Source: Streptomyces sp. HUAS CB01 (lineage in GTDB: Bacteria; Actinomycetota; Actinomycetes; Streptomycetales; Streptomycetaceae). Taken from it: a stretch of DNA of 64,000 nucleotides. The stretch lies in the NCBI RefSeq assembly GCF_030406905.1, contig NZ_CP129137.1:5731001-5795000 (forward strand), written 5' to 3'. The translations under genes and the position numbers were made by a program. Each line of letters begins with the position of its first letter. The first letter of the stretch is position 1. The notes under the pieces were generated by a model, which worked only from the letters and a program-made list of their open reading frames with translations, was not told where the DNA came from and searched no databases. Of this stretch, positions 1 through 10,733 are shown piece by piece.

Positions 1-683
1 TCGTCACCGCGTCCGGAGGACCCTTCCGCGGCCGCACCCGGGCCGAGCTCTCCCGGGTCACCCCGGCGGACGCCCTCGCCCATCCCACCTGGGCGATGGG
101 ACCGGTGATCACGGTCAACAGCGCCACCCTGGTGAACAAGGGCCTGGAGGTCATCGAGGCGCACCTGCTCTACGACATCCCGTTCGACCGCATCGAGGTC
201 GTGGTCCACCCCCAGTCCTACGTTCACTCGATGGTGGAGTTCACCGACGGTTCCACGCTCGCCCAGGCCACTCCGCCGGACATGCGCGGCCCCATCGCCA
301 TCGGCATCGGCTGGCCCGAGCGGGTGCCGGACGCCGCCCCCGCCTTCGACTGGTCGACGGCCTCCACCTGGGAGTTCTTCCCGCTCGACGACGAGGCCTT
401 CCCGTCCGTGGCACTCGCCCGGCACGTGGGGGCGTTGGGCGGCACCGCCCCGGCGGTGTTCAATGCAGCGAACGAGGAGTGCGTCGACGCATTCCTCGCG
501 GGACGGCTGCCGTTCAACGGAATCATGGATACGGTCACTGCTGTCGTCGGCGAACACGGCACCCCGGTGCGGGGAACCTCGCTGACGGTCCCGGACGTCC
601 TGGAGGCGGAGACCTGGGCGCGCACCCGCGCCCGGGAACTGGCCGCACTGGCAGAGAAGGCGACAGCGGAGGCTCGCGCATGA
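1..683 (+). CDS. dxr: 1-deoxy-D-xylulose 5-phosphate reductoisomerase, C-terminal part (5' truncated by window edge)
   Basis: Dxr converts 1-deoxy-xylulose 5-phosphate to methylerythritol 4-phosphate with NADPH, the committed step of the MEP isoprenoid pathway, in the cytoplasm. The frame is open from base 3 and begins with TASGGPF, the conserved substrate-loop region, followed by HPTWAMG and [11 protein letters not shown], all hallmarks of Dxr. About 226 codons are present, so roughly the N-terminal NADPH-binding 40% lies outside the window. The TGA stop overlaps the ATG of the M50 protease gene (ATGA), indicating translational coupling. ispG of the same pathway lies 1.5 kb downstream. Confidence 0.95.
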   Translation, partial: VTASGGPFRGRTRAELSRVTPADALAHPTWAMGPVITVNSATLVNKGLEVIEAHLLYDIPFDRIEVVVHPQSYVHSMVEFTDGSTLAQATPPDMRGPIAIGIGWPERVPDAAPAFDWSTASTWEFFPLDDEAFPSVALARHVGALGGTAPAVFNAANEECVDAFLAGRLPFNGIMDTVTAVVGEHGTPVRGTSLTVPDVLEAETWARTRARELAALAEKATAEARA

Positions 684-1981
684 CGATTCTGTTGACGGTC
701 CTCGGCATAGCGCTCTTCGCCGTCGGACTGCTCTTCTCCATCGCCTGGCACGAGCTCGGCCACCTCTCCACCGCCAAGCTCTTCGGCATCCGCGTCCCCC
801 AGTACATGGTCGGCTTCGGCCCGACCATCTGGTCGCGCCACAAGGGCGAGACCGAGTACGGGATCAAGGCCATCCCGGCCGGCGGCTACATCCGCATGAT
901 CGGGATGTTCCCGCCCGGCCCGGACGGGCGGGTCGAGGCCCGCTCCACCTCCCCCTGGCGGGGCATGATCGAGGACGCCCGCACGGCGGCCTTCGAGGAG
1001 CTCAAGCCCGGCGACGAGACCCGCCTCTTCTACACGCGCAAGCCGTGGAAGCGCGTCATCGTGATGTTCGCGGGCCCGTTCATGAACCTGGTGCTCGCCG
1101 TGGCGATCTTCCTCGGTGTCTCGATGTCGTTCGGCTTCGCCACCCAGACCACCCAGGTCGCCGGGGTGCAGCAGTGCGTCATCCCGCAGAGCGAGGAGCG
1201 CAGCACCTGCAAGTCCACGGACCCTGAGTCCCCGGCCGCAGCCGCGGGACTGCTCAAGGACGACCGGATCGTCGCCTTCAACGGGGTGCCGGTCGGCGAC
1301 TGGGGCGATCTGTCCGGCCGCATCCGGGACACCATCGGCCCCGCCACCATCACGGTCGACCGCGGCGGCGAGGAGAAGGTCCTCCAGGCCACGCTGCTGA
1401 AGAACATGGTGGCCAAGAAGGACGCCGACGGCCAGGTCGTCCCCGGCGAGTTCGTGCCGGCCGGCTACCTGGGATTCGCGGCGAAGACGGAGATCGTGCC
1501 GCAGACCTTCGGCCAGTCCCTGGACCGCATGGGCGACATGTTCGAGAACGGCGTCGAGTCGATCATCTCGCTGCCCGCCAAGGTGCCGGACCTGTGGGAC
1601 GCCGCCTTCGGCGACGGCGAGCGCAAGGACGACTCCCCGGTCGGAGTAGTCGGCGCGGCCCGGATCAGCGGTGAGGTGCTCAATCTCGACGCCCCCACCC
1701 AGAACATCGTCGCGACGTTCCTGATGCTGCTCGCCGGCTTCAACCTCTCGCTGTTCCTGTTCAACATGCTGCCGCTGCTGCCGCTGGACGGCGGGCACAT
1801 CGCGGGAGCGCTGTGGGAGTCCGTACGGCGCACCATCGCCCGGCTCTTCCGCCGGCCCGACCCCGGCCCCTTCGACGTGGCGAAGCTGATGCCCGTCGCC
1901 TACGTGGTCGCGGGGATCTTCATCTGCTTCACGCTGCTCGTGCTGGTGGCGGACATCGTGAACCCGGTGAAGATCTCCTAG
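680..1981 (+). CDS. rseP: M50 site-2 intramembrane metalloprotease, RseP/Rip1 family
   Basis: This is a 433-aa membrane zinc protease of the family that cleaves transmembrane anti-sigma factors or other single-pass proteins within the membrane. The first transmembrane helix contains HELGH (H24, E25, H28), the zinc-binding motif. A PDZ-like domain lies around residues 180-270, and a C-terminal membrane segment contains [12 protein letters not shown] (D370), the second active-site element. The ATG at 680 overlaps the dxr stop by four bases, so this start is preferred over in-frame upstream codons. The Streptomyces substrate cannot be read from the sequence. Confidence 0.93.
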   Translation: MTILLTVLGIALFAVGLLFSIAWHELGHLSTAKLFGIRVPQYMVGFGPTIWSRHKGETEYGIKAIPAGGYIRMIGMFPPGPDGRVEARSTSPWRGMIEDARTAAFEELKPGDETRLFYTRKPWKRVIVMFAGPFMNLVLAVAIFLGVSMSFGFATQTTQVAGVQQCVIPQSEERSTCKSTDPESPAAAAGLLKDDRIVAFNGVPVGDWGDLSGRIRDTIGPATITVDRGGEEKVLQATLLKNMVAKKDADGQVVPGEFVPAGYLGFAAKTEIVPQTFGQSLDRMGDMFENGVESIISLPAKVPDLWDAAFGDGERKDDSPVGVVGAARISGEVLNLDAPTQNIVATFLMLLAGFNLSLFLFNMLPLLPLDGGHIAGALWESVRRTIARLFRRPDPGPFDVAKLMPVAYVVAGIFICFTLLVLVADIVNPVKIS

Positions 1982-2003
1982 GGGCGTGTTCTCCCGGAGG
2001 AAA

Positions 2004-2058
2004 CCGCCCGGCTTCCGGGCGGAAACCGCGGCCGGACACCGTAGGGCGTCCGGCCGCG
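2004..2058 (+). terminator. Tandem hairpins after the M50 protease gene
   Basis: Two consecutive GC-rich stem-loops follow the protease stop: an 8-bp stem (2004-2011 with 2015-2022) and an 11-bp stem (2027-2037 with 2048-2058). There is no U-tract, which is usual for Streptomyces terminators. A possible -10 element TAATCT for ispG lies at 2110-2115, after the hairpins. Confidence 0.6.
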
Positions 2059-2173
2059 TCCCTTCGGGTGGTTTGCCGCCGCGGTGTGCTGGGCCGCGGA
2101 CCCGTGGCGTAATCTCGAAGGCTGGAGCCCGCCCTGTCAGGGCCTCGATCCACACCTTGGGGTTGCACAGCAG

Positions 2174-3328
<1,155 letters not shown>

Positions 3329-3335
3329 CCACCGT

Positions 3336-3376
3336 CGCGAGGGCCGGGTCCGCGCAGGCGGTCCGGCCCTTTCGCG
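3336..3376 (+). terminator. Terminator-like hairpin after ispG
   Basis: An 8-bp stem (3340-3347 with 3363-3370), extended by a CGCG/CGCG pairing on the outside, begins 12 bases after the ispG stop and ends in a short T run. A TACAGT -10-like hexamer at 3404-3409 follows, ahead of the next gene. Confidence 0.6.
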
Positions 3377-3509
3377 TGAGGGGCCCGGTCCCGGGTATCC
3401 AGGTACAGTGCACAGACCGGCAGGCCGTACACCACCTCGGGTACGTGCAGGGGCCGGCCGACCGAGCGGCACCTGTCGTTGCCCGCAAGGAGTGATGGAG
3501 GGCGCTCTC

Positions 3510-4355
3510 GTGTTGACGCAGACCACCACCCGGGTCCTGGGCCCCGACGATCTCGGGGCCGCCCTGGCGGTCCTGGAGAGCGATCCCGTCACCAACGCCT
3601 TCGTCACCGCGCGCGTCCACGTCGCCGGACTCGACCCGTGGCGCCTCGGCGGCGAGATGTGGGGCTGGTACGCGGACGGACGGCTCCGCTCGCTGTGCTA
3701 CTCGGGCGCCAACCTGGTCCCCATCTGCGCCACCCCCGAGGCCGTCCGCGCCTTCGCCGACCGCGCCCGCAGGGCCGGCCGCCGGTGCTCGTCCATCGTG
3801 GGGCCCGCCGAGACCACATCCCTGCTGTGGAAGCTGCTGGAGCCCAGCTGGGGCCCGGCCCGCGAAGTCCGCGCCCACCAGCCGCTCATGGTCACCGAGT
3901 CCGTGCCCGCGGACATCGCGCCCGACCCGTACGTGCGGCGCGTCCGCAAGGACGAGATGGAGGTGATCATGCCCGCGTGCGTGGCCATGTTCACCGAGGA
4001 GGTCGGAGTCTCCCCGATGGCCGGCGACGGCGGACTGCTCTACCAGGCCCGGATCGCCGAGCTCGTCGGCACGGGCCGCTCCTTCGCCCGCGTCGACGAC
4101 GGCCAGGTCGTCTTCAAGGCGGAGATCGGCGCCGCCACCCCGCTGGCCTGCCAGATCCAGGGCGTCTGGGTCGCCCCGGAGCACCGCGGCCGCGGCCTGT
4201 CCGAGACCGGGATGGCGGCCGTGATCCGCTACGCCCTCGCCGATGTCGCACCGGTCGTCAGCCTGTACGTGAACGACTACAACACCGCGGCTCGCGCGGC
4301 GTACCGCAGGGTGGGATTCCGTGAGGTCGGTGCGTTCATGAGCGTGCTGTTCTGA
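3510..4355 (+). CDS. GNAT-family N-acetyltransferase with an N-terminal DUF4081-like domain
   Basis: This 281-aa protein has a C-terminal GNAT acetyl-CoA-binding fold, with HRGRGLSETGM at about residues 228-238 matching the pyrophosphate-binding loop. The N-terminal half (VLGPDDLGAALAVLESDPVTNAFVTAR) resembles the DUF4081 domain found fused to GNAT in actinobacteria. The substrate is unknown. GTG at 3510 is chosen because GGAGGG lies 8 bases upstream; ATG at 3495 is an alternative but sits too close to the AAGGAG. A second GNAT gene follows in the same direction 28 bases after the stop, so the two are probably co-transcribed. Confidence 0.85.
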   Translation: MLTQTTTRVLGPDDLGAALAVLESDPVTNAFVTARVHVAGLDPWRLGGEMWGWYADGRLRSLCYSGANLVPICATPEAVRAFADRARRAGRRCSSIVGPAETTSLLWKLLEPSWGPAREVRAHQPLMVTESVPADIAPDPYVRRVRKDEMEVIMPACVAMFTEEVGVSPMAGDGGLLYQARIAELVGTGRSFARVDDGQVVFKAEIGAATPLACQIQGVWVAPEHRGRGLSETGMAAVIRYALADVAPVVSLYVNDYNTAARAAYRRVGFREVGAFMSVLF

Positions 4356-4383
4356 GCGGCCGGCGGAGAAGTAGGGTTCCCGC

Positions 4384-4926
4384 ATGGAACACGATGTCGA
4401 GGTCGCACCGGTCAACCTCGCCGCGCGCGTGGACGACGCCCTCTCCGTGCAGGCCCTCGCCTTCGGCCTCACCGAGGAAGAGATCGGGATCCGCCGCCAC
4501 ATCGTGCTCCGGCATCTGCTCTGCCCGGGCGCCCACGCCCTGGGCGCCACGACCCCCGCGGGACGTCTGGTGGGGTTCGTGTACGGGATGCCGAACGACC
4601 GCACCCACTGGTGGTCCACGGTCGTGGAGCCGTATCTGCGCAGCAACGGCTCCGACGACTGGCTGGACGACTCGTTCGTGATCACCGAGCTCCATGTCCA
4701 CCCCGCCTACCAGGGGCGCGGCATCGGACGCCGACTGATCACCACCATCACCGACGGCGCCGCCCAGCCCCGCTCCATCCTGTCCGCGATCGACACGGAG
4801 AGCCCGGCCCGCGGGCTGTACCGCGCCCTCGGCTACCAGGACCTCGCGCGGCAGGTGCTCTTCCCCAGCGCCCCGAAGCCGTACGCGGTGATGGGGGCCC
4901 CGCTGCCCCTGCTGCGCGGCGTGTGA
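4384..4926 (+). CDS. GNAT-family N-acetyltransferase
   Basis: This 180-aa protein is a single-domain GNAT enzyme. The segment ELHVHPAYQGRGIGRRL near residues 100-116 contains the Q-x-x-G-x-G acetyl-CoA loop, preceded by beta-strand VITELHV. The substrate cannot be inferred. It follows the first GNAT gene at 28 bases and precedes proS with a 125-bp gap. The conserved ispG-GNAT-GNAT-proS order is known from other Streptomyces chromosomes. Confidence 0.88.
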   Translation: MEHDVEVAPVNLAARVDDALSVQALAFGLTEEEIGIRRHIVLRHLLCPGAHALGATTPAGRLVGFVYGMPNDRTHWWSTVVEPYLRSNGSDDWLDDSFVITELHVHPAYQGRGIGRRLITTITDGAAQPRSILSAIDTESPARGLYRALGYQDLARQVLFPSAPKPYAVMGAPLPLLRGV

Positions 4927-5020
4927 GAGCCGTACCGCACGCATGCGCGAGGGGCGTACGGAGCGGAACTGATTTCCGCCCGCTGCCACCGCCCGGCTAA
5001 CCTCCTGGACATCACCCTTT

Positions 5021-5040
5021 CTTGTACGCACTTGTACGCA
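5021..5040 (+). repeat. Perfect tandem 10-bp repeat ahead of proS
   Basis: CTTGTACGCA occurs twice back to back, immediately upstream of the GGAGA ribosome-binding site of proS. No T-box stem or specifier loop is visible in the short leader. The role is unknown; it could simply be replication slippage. Confidence 0.7.
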
Positions 5041-5051
5041 GGAGACAATCC

Positions 5052-6746
5052 ATGGCAGCCCAGGTCCAGCGCATGTCCCGTCTGATGGTCAAGACACTGC
5101 GCGACGACCCGGCGGACGCCGAGACGCTCAGCCACAAGCTGCTGGTCCGCGCCGGCTACGTCCGCCGGAACGCCGCGGGCATCTGGAGCTGGCTGCCCCT
5201 CGGCATGCGGGTCCTGGAGAACGTCGCCCGTGTCGTCCGCGAGGAGATGGACGCCATCGGGGCCCAGGAGGTGCTGCTGCCCGCGCTGCTGCCCAAGGAG
5301 CCGTACGAGGCGACCGGGCGCTGGGAGGAGTACGGCGCCGAGCTGTTCCGCCTCCAGGACCGCAAGGGCGCGGACTACCTGCTCGGGCCCACGCACGAGG
5401 AGATCTTCACCCAGCTGGTGAAGGACCAGTGCACCTCGTACAAGGACCTCCCGGTCATCCTGTACCAGATCCAGACGAAGTACCGCGACGAGGCCCGTCC
5501 GCGCTCCGGCATCCTGCGCGGCCGCGAGTTCCAGATGAAGGACTCGTACTCCTTCGACACCACCGACGAGGGGCTGGCGGAGTCGTACCGGCTGCACCGC
5601 GAGGCCTACATCAAGATCTTCCAGCGCCTCGGCCTGGAGCACCGAATCGTCTCCGCCGTCTCCGGCGCGATGGGCGGCTCGGCCTCCGAGGAGTTCCTGG
5701 CCCCGGCCGCCGCCGGCGAGGACACCTTCGTGTACTGCCCCTCCTGCGACTACGCCGCGAACACCGAGGCCGTCACCTTCGCGCTCAAGCCGGTCACCGG
5801 CGAGCACGGTCCCGTCGAGGAGCTGGACACCCCCGACACCCCGACCATCGAGACGCTCGCCGACCACCTCGGCGTGCCGGCGTCCGCCACGCTCAAGAAC
5901 CTGCTCGTGAAGGTCGACGGCGAGATCGTCGCCGTCGGCGTGCCCGGTGACCGCGAGGTCGACCTGGGCAAGCTCACCGACCACCTGGCCCCGGCCTCCG
6001 TCGAACTGGTCACCGCCGAGGACTTCGTCGGCCGCCCCGACCTGGTGCGCGGTTACGTCGGCCCGCAGGGCCTGGAGAAGGTCCGCTACATCGCCGACCC
6101 GCGCGTCGCCCCCGGCACCGCCTGGATCACCGGCGCCAACAAGCAGGACAAGCACGCCCGCAACGTCGTCGCGGGCCGCGACTTCGAGGTCGACGACTAC
6201 CTGGACGTGGTCGTCGTCGAGGACGGCGACCCCTGCCCCACCTGCGGCACCGGACTGAAGCTCGACCGCGCCATCGAGATCGGCCACATCTTCCAGCTGG
6301 GCCGCAAGTACACGGACGCCTTCCAGCTCGACGTCCTGGGCCAGAACGGCAAGCCGGTCCGCGTGACCATGGGCTCGTACGGCATCGGCGTCTCCCGCGC
6401 GGTGGCCGCCCTGGCCGAGCAGCACGCGGACGAGCAGGGCCTGTGCTGGCCCGCCGAGATCGCCCCGGCGGACGTCCACGTCGTCGCCGCCGGCAAGGCG
6501 CTGCAGACCGAGCTCGCCCTGGACGTGGCGGAGAAGCTGGGCGCGGCGGGCGCGCGGGTGCTCGTGGACGACCGGGCCGGCGTCTCCCCGGGCGTGAAGT
6601 TCACCGACGCCGAGCTGATCGGCGTCCCGAAGATCCTGGTGGCGGGCCGCCGCTCCGGCGAGGGCGTCCTGGAGCTGAAGGACCGCCGCACGGGCGAGCG
6701 CGAGGAGCTGACGGTCGAGGAGGCCCTGGCGCGCCTGACCGCCTGA
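5052..6746 (+). CDS. proS: Prolyl-tRNA synthetase (bacterial type with editing insertion)
   Basis: ProS charges tRNA-Pro with proline. The 564-aa length and layout are those of the bacterial class II enzyme: motif 1 and 2 region ([27 protein letters not shown]), an inserted YbaK-like editing domain around residues 225-385, motif 3 ([14 protein letters not shown]) and a C-terminal anticodon-binding domain. Two CxxC pairs (CPSC, CPTC) flank the insertion. ATG at 5052 follows GGAGA at 5041-5045. A second ATG seven codons later (MSRLMVKT) is an alternative start. Confidence 0.96.
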   Translation: MAAQVQRMSRLMVKTLRDDPADAETLSHKLLVRAGYVRRNAAGIWSWLPLGMRVLENVARVVREEMDAIGAQEVLLPALLPKEPYEATGRWEEYGAELFRLQDRKGADYLLGPTHEEIFTQLVKDQCTSYKDLPVILYQIQTKYRDEARPRSGILRGREFQMKDSYSFDTTDEGLAESYRLHREAYIKIFQRLGLEHRIVSAVSGAMGGSASEEFLAPAAAGEDTFVYCPSCDYAANTEAVTFALKPVTGEHGPVEELDTPDTPTIETLADHLGVPASATLKNLLVKVDGEIVAVGVPGDREVDLGKLTDHLAPASVELVTAEDFVGRPDLVRGYVGPQGLEKVRYIADPRVAPGTAWITGANKQDKHARNVVAGRDFEVDDYLDVVVVEDGDPCPTCGTGLKLDRAIEIGHIFQLGRKYTDAFQLDVLGQNGKPVRVTMGSYGIGVSRAVAALAEQHADEQGLCWPAEIAPADVHVVAAGKALQTELALDVAEKLGAAGARVLVDDRAGVSPGVKFTDAELIGVPKILVAGRRSGEGVLELKDRRTGEREELTVEEALARLTA

Positions 6747-6777
6747 CCGCCTGAGCACGGCCGCGGCCACGCCGCGA

Positions 6778-6815
6778 CGAGGGACGGACCCGGTGCGCAC
6801 CGGGTCCGTCCCTCG
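6778..6815. terminator. Strong bidirectional terminator between proS and the phosphotransferase-like gene
   Basis: A perfect 17-bp stem (6778-6794 with 6799-6815) with a 4-base loop lies between two convergent genes. Bases 6816-6940 contain nothing else recognisable. Confidence 0.85.
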
Positions 6816-6940
6816 TTCCGTCGGCGACCCTCGTCGGTGGTGTCGAACGGCGGCGGCCCCGCGGGCGTCCGTTCACCGGCAACGCACCGCGCGGCCGGCC
6901 GCGCGGGACGCGCCCGAGTGGTGGTCCGCGGCGCCGGCCG

Positions 6941-7813
6941 TCACAGCCAGCCGGCGAACTCCAGCGACAGCTCGCCCTCGGCGTGCCGCCCCGCCGCGAT
7001 CGCCCGGGTGCCCGACTCCACCGCACGGAACAGCGTCCAGCCGCGCAGCCGGTCCCGGTCGACGTCGAGCGAGTCCGCGAGCCGGTTCACCCGGCGGCGG
7101 GCCGCGGAGGCGCCGGAGGTGGCGGCGACCAGGTCCTCCACCCGGTCCCGGGCCAGCCGCGCCAGGTCGTACGCCCGCTCACCCACCAGCGGCTCGGGAC
7201 CGATCGCCAGCCACGGCGCACGGTCCCCCGCGAGCACCTTGCTCTGGCGGAAGTTCCCGTGCAGCAGCAGCGACTCGGGGGAGTGGGCGAGCAGTTCGTC
7301 CCGGGCGGCGAGCGCCTCGTCCACCAGCGCCTGCGGCGCGGTGCCGGCACGGTCCGACAGCGCGGACACCTGGTCGGCCGTGCGCTCGGCCACCGTCTCG
7401 AAGGCATGGCCGGCCGGCGGCTCCACCCACAGCCGCCGCACCGTGCCCGCCGCCTCGAGCAGCGCCTTGGCCTCCGGGAGCGAGCGCACGGACAGCTCGG
7501 GATGCAACCGCTCCAGCAGCAGCGCGCCCTCGGAACCGCCCAGCAGCCGCACCGCGCCGAAGCCGTTCCAGTGCGCGAGTGCCGCCCGCTCCAGGTCCGG
7601 CGCGGCGAACGGCGGCACGAGCTTGAGCGCGGCGGGCGTGCCGTCCGGACGCCTCACGAGGACGACCAGGCTGCTCCGGCCGCCGGGCACCATCACCCGC
7701 TCGACCTCCAGGCCGTCACGGGCGGCCGCGTCCTCGACGAGCTTCGGCAGCCGCCCGGTCCAGTCGTTGTCACCGAGCGCCCGCACCAGACGCTGGGGCG
7801 GTTCGAAACCCAT
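6941..7813 (-). CDS. Aminoglycoside/hydroxyurea phosphotransferase-fold protein, probably catalytically dead
   Basis: This 290-aa protein has the APH_6_hur kinase fold (streptomycin 6-phosphotransferase/hydroxyurea phosphotransferase family). K64 (AALKL) matches the ATP-binding lysine, and the segment WLAIGPEPLVGERAYDLARL aligns with the family's WLAIDPKPLVGDPAYD. However, the catalytic loop reads HGNFRQSK (185-192) instead of HGDxxxxN, and the metal-binding Asp is Gly205. Three key residues are therefore changed and I infer a pseudokinase. M at 7813 is preferred because upstream residues are Arg-rich and unlike the family. The DUF4439 gene begins upstream in the same orientation with a 17-base gap. 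Confidence 0.85.
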   Translation of the reverse strand: MGFEPPQRLVRALGDNDWTGRLPKLVEDAAARDGLEVERVMVPGGRSSLVVLVRRPDGTPAALKLVPPFAAPDLERAALAHWNGFGAVRLLGGSEGALLLERLHPELSVRSLPEAKALLEAAGTVRRLWVEPPAGHAFETVAERTADQVSALSDRAGTAPQALVDEALAARDELLAHSPESLLLHGNFRQSKVLAGDRAPWLAIGPEPLVGERAYDLARLARDRVEDLVAATSGASAARRRVNRLADSLDVDRDRLRGWTLFRAVESGTRAIAAGRHAEGELSLEFAGWL

Positions 7814-7830
7814 ACGTGCGTTGTTCCCTT

Positions 7831-8259
7831 TCACTGCGCCGCGGCCCGCTCGGCGAGCCCCGGAAAGGCTACGCCGGTACCGCGCCACCGCGCCGCCCGC
7901 ACGGCCGCCTCGCGCAGCGCGACCGCGGCGTCCTGGCGCAGCGGTCCCCCCGTGGCCCGCACCAGATCGGAGCAGACGCCCGCGACCCGGTCCTCCAGCA
8001 GCGCGGCCAGCCGGACCGCGGCCGCCGCGTCGGGTACCGCGAACGGCAGGGTGTAGGCCGCCTGCGCGGCCACGGCCTTCCCGCCGAGATCCCGGACCGT
8101 GCGCTCCAGGGCGTCCCTGCGGGCGCGATGGGCCGAGTAGGCCGCCATGGCCTCGGCCCGGCGGGCCTCGCCGACCCGGCCACCGACCACGCCGTAGCCG
8201 TACACCGCGGCGTGCTCGGCCGCCAGGGCGGCCTGCGCGGCAGCCAGCGCGTCGCTCAT
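7831..8259 (-). CDS. DUF4439 ferritin-like protein
   Basis: This 142-aa Ala-rich, all-helical protein begins MSDALAAAQAALAAEHAAVYGYG, the typical opening of the actinobacterial DUF4439 family, which has a ferritin-like four-helix bundle. E15-H16 and later Glu residues could bind metal, but no complete di-iron motif is evident. The ATG overlaps the stop of the upstream lipoprotein gene (ATGA, 8256-8259), so the two are translationally coupled and probably act together at the cell surface or just inside it. Confidence 0.85.
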   Translation of the reverse strand: MSDALAAAQAALAAEHAAVYGYGVVGGRVGEARRAEAMAAYSAHRARRDALERTVRDLGGKAVAAQAAYTLPFAVPDAAAAVRLAALLEDRVAGVCSDLVRATGGPLRQDAAVALREAAVRAARWRGTGVAFPGLAERAAAQ

Positions 8260-8849
8260 CGGCGGGACCCTTCCGTCAGCAGGTAGGCGTGGACCGCACC
8301 GGCCGCGGCGACCGACGCCAGCAGCCGTGCGTACTCCGGCGGGGCGCCGCTCAGCGCGGCGGTGTGCGCGTCGGCGGTGGTCCGCTCGGCGGCGGCGAGT
8401 TCGCGTACGGCCGCCGCGGCGTCGGCGGGCACCGGGGGCGGGACGGGGCCCGACGCGGACGACGGGCCGGGACGTCCCGGCCCGGACGCGGCCGGCGTCG
8501 CGGGGGAGGAGGGCGAGGGGGACCGGGACGCCGAAGGGTCCGGCGAGGTTCCCGGCAGCGGCCGCGCACCGGTCGGAGCGAGCGCCTCGACATGCCGCAC
8601 GACCTCGGCCCGGAGCGGTGACAGCCGGGCCGTCAGAGCCGGATGGGCCGTCAACACGGCGTCGTACCGCAGCAGCAGCGCGCTGCTCAGCCCGGCACTG
8701 GCGCGGCGCAGCGCGGTCTCCGCCGACTCGCTCCGGGTGGTGGCGCGCCGCGGGCCGGGCGCGTCCGAGGAACAGCCGGTCAGCGCCGCGACGGCGACCG
8801 CCCCGGACCCCAAGAGCGCACGTCTGCGCGTCGTTCCCGTGCGCTCCAC
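8256..8849 (-). CDS. Small helical lipoprotein, partner of the DUF4439 protein
   Basis: The 197-aa product starts VERTGTTRRRALLGSGAVAVAALTGCSSDAPG: a twin-Arg-like basic stretch, hydrophobic core and LTGC lipobox. GTG at 8849 is preceded by GGAGAG at a 5-base distance, which decides this start over longer forms. The mature part is helical and interrupted by a Pro/Ser-rich linker around residues 95-130. The C-terminal half (VRELAAAERTTADAHTAAL) resembles the ferritin-like helices of its neighbour. Function is unknown; the coupling suggests a two-protein unit. Confidence 0.82.
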   Translation of the reverse strand: MERTGTTRRRALLGSGAVAVAALTGCSSDAPGPRRATTRSESAETALRRASAGLSSALLLRYDAVLTAHPALTARLSPLRAEVVRHVEALAPTGARPLPGTSPDPSASRSPSPSSPATPAASGPGRPGPSSASGPVPPPVPADAAAAVRELAAAERTTADAHTAALSGAPPEYARLLASVAAAGAVHAYLLTEGSRR

Positions 8850-8879
8850 CTGGTCTCTCCTCGGGCCCTGGGACGCATT

Positions 8880-8893
8880 CACCCGATCGGGTG
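8880..8893. promoter_or_regulatory. Perfect 14-bp palindrome upstream of the lipoprotein gene
   Basis: CACCCGATCGGGTG is a perfect inverted repeat 31 bases upstream of the lipoprotein GTG, in the divergent region shared with rimP. It could be an operator; no regulator is identified. This is an observation of symmetry only. Confidence 0.4.
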
Positions 8894-9037
8894 GACGACG
8901 CCTTGATGTGATCACCGCAGGCGAGCGTACCTGCGGGTCATCGGTGGGTGGACGGCAACACCCCCCGCGACCGGATACCCTTTGTGCTGACACACGACGG
9001 AACCCACAACAGCACACGCGGCCGAGGAGTCACCCGG

Positions 9038-9559
9038 ATGAGCACCACCCAGAGCGAGAGGCTGCGCGGACTGCTCGAACCGCTCGTCAGCGCCGCGGAC
9101 CTGGATCTGGAAGAGATCGAACTGTCCCGGGCAGGCCGCCGCCGTGTGCTCCGTGTCGTCGTGGATTCGGAGGAGGGCGTCGATCTCGACGCCTGTGCCG
9201 AGCTCAGCCGCGTCATCTCCGACCGGCTCGACGAGAGCGACGCCATGGGTGAGGGCGAGTACCAGCTCGAAGTGACCTCCCCCGGGGCGGAGCGCCCGCT
9301 CAAGGAGCCCCGCCACTACGTGCGCGCGAAGGGCCGGCTCGCCCGGTTCCAGCTGACCACCCCGGAGGGCAAGCAGGGTGAGGAGCTGGTCGCGCGCATC
9401 CTCGGCGTGGACGAGGAGGGCCTCGATCTGGAGGTGCCGGGCGTGAAGGGGCGCAAGCCCACCGCCCGCAGACTCGCCTTCGCCGAGATCGCCAAGGCGC
9501 GTGTGGAGCTCGAGTTCAACCGCAAGGACAACGGCATTCAGAAAGAAGAGGAGGCGTAG
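9038..9559 (+). CDS. rimP: Ribosome maturation factor RimP
   Basis: RimP assists maturation of the 30S subunit. The 173-aa protein shows the RimP N-terminal domain ([42 protein letters not shown], a broad match) and the [17 protein letters not shown] segment that leads into the C-terminal SH3-like domain. ATG at 9038 follows GAGGAG. It is the first gene of the nusA-infB cluster, with the nusA GTG only two bases beyond its stop. A TACCCT -10-like hexamer lies at 8976-8981. Confidence 0.95.
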   Translation: MSTTQSERLRGLLEPLVSAADLDLEEIELSRAGRRRVLRVVVDSEEGVDLDACAELSRVISDRLDESDAMGEGEYQLEVTSPGAERPLKEPRHYVRAKGRLARFQLTTPEGKQGEELVARILGVDEEGLDLEVPGVKGRKPTARRLAFAEIAKARVELEFNRKDNGIQKEEEA

Positions 9560-9561
9560 CC

Positions 9562-10554
9562 GTGGACATCGACGTGAAGCTCCTGAGGGGCTTGGCGCAG
9601 GAGAAGGAGATTGCCTTCGACCTGCTGGTCGACGCCATCGAGTCGGCCCTCCTCATCGCGTACCACCGTACCGAGGGAAGCCGCCGGCACGCCCGGGTCG
9701 AGCTGAACCGCCAGACCGGGCACGTGACGGTGTGGGCGAAGGAGGACCCGTCGGAACTCGAGGAGGGCCAGGAGCCCCGCGAGTTCGACGACACCCCGCA
9801 CGACTTCGGCCGGATCGCGGCGTCCACCGCCCGCCAGGTCATCCAGCAGCGGCTGCGCGACGCCGAGAACGACGTCACCTTCGGCGAGTACGCCCGTCGT
9901 GAGGGCGACATCGTGGCGGGCCAGGTCCAGCAGGGCAAGGACCCCAAGAACGTGCTGGTGAAGCTGGACGACAAGCTGGAGGCCATCCTGCCGGTGCAGG
10001 AGCAGGTGCCGGGCGAGGACTACTCGCACGGCCTGCGGCTGCGCACCTACGTCGTACGGGTGGCGAAGGGGGTGCGCGGCCCGTCCGTCACCCTGTCGAG
10101 GACCCACCCCAATCTGGTGAAAAAGCTCTTCGCGCTGGAGGTGCCGGAGATCGCCGACGGCTCGGTCGAGATCGCGGCGATCGCCCGTGAGGCCGGCCAC
10201 CGGACCAAGATCGCCGTGCGCTCGACGCGCAGCGGTCTGAACGCCAAGGGCGCGTGCATCGGCCCGATGGGCGGCCGGGTCCGCAATGTCATGGCCGAAC
10301 TGCACGGCGAGAAGATCGACATCGTCGACTGGTCGGACGACCCGGCGGAGATGGTCGCCAACGCGCTGTCCCCCGCCCGGGTGTCCAAGGTCGAGGTCGT
10401 CGACCTCGGCGCCAGGTCCGCCCGGGTGACGGTGCCCGATTACCAGCTGTCACTGGCCATCGGCAAGGAGGGGCAGAACGCCCGTCTCGCCGCGCGGCTC
10501 ACCGGCTGGCGGATCGACATCCGGCCGGACACCGAGCAGCCCGCCGAGGGCTGA
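9562..10554 (+). CDS. nusA: Transcription termination/antitermination protein NusA
   Basis: NusA binds RNA polymerase and RNA to modulate pausing, termination and antitermination, including on rRNA operons. The 330-aa protein has the N-terminal polymerase-binding domain, an S1 domain (about residues 110-180, [11 protein letters not shown]) and two KH domains ([22 protein letters not shown] and [19 protein letters not shown]). It lacks the C-terminal acidic repeats of the E. coli protein, as is normal for actinobacteria. The start is GTG, two bases after the rimP stop. Confidence 0.96.
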   Translation: MDIDVKLLRGLAQEKEIAFDLLVDAIESALLIAYHRTEGSRRHARVELNRQTGHVTVWAKEDPSELEEGQEPREFDDTPHDFGRIAASTARQVIQQRLRDAENDVTFGEYARREGDIVAGQVQQGKDPKNVLVKLDDKLEAILPVQEQVPGEDYSHGLRLRTYVVRVAKGVRGPSVTLSRTHPNLVKKLFALEVPEIADGSVEIAAIAREAGHRTKIAVRSTRSGLNAKGACIGPMGGRVRNVMAELHGEKIDIVDWSDDPAEMVANALSPARVSKVEVVDLGARSARVTVPDYQLSLAIGKEGQNARLAARLTGWRIDIRPDTEQPAEG

Positions 10555-10565
10555 CGGGGGACGAC

Positions 10566-10601
10566 CCGGTGGCGCGGCGCCCGCCCGCGCCGTGCCACCG
10601 G
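10566..10601 (+). terminator. Hairpin between nusA and rnpM
   Basis: A 14-bp stem with one G-U pair (10566-10579 with 10588-10601) begins 12 bases after the nusA stop. It may act as a partial terminator or processing site inside the operon. Confidence 0.6.
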
Positions 10602-10733
10602 CCCGGGGTGCCGGGGAATGGATCCGGGCGCAGACTCGTTCTGTGACCGCAGGATCGCCAAGAGTTTTGAGCCATCAACTGTTCGATTCTTGCCCCAAAG
10701 GGGTGAGGTCGGTGCGGGGAGGTAGACTTAGAC

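Noticed and set aside
4927..5051. T-box riboswitch ahead of proS
   Set aside because: The 125-bp gap is too short and lacks a T-box sequence or specifier loop; only a 10-bp tandem repeat is present.
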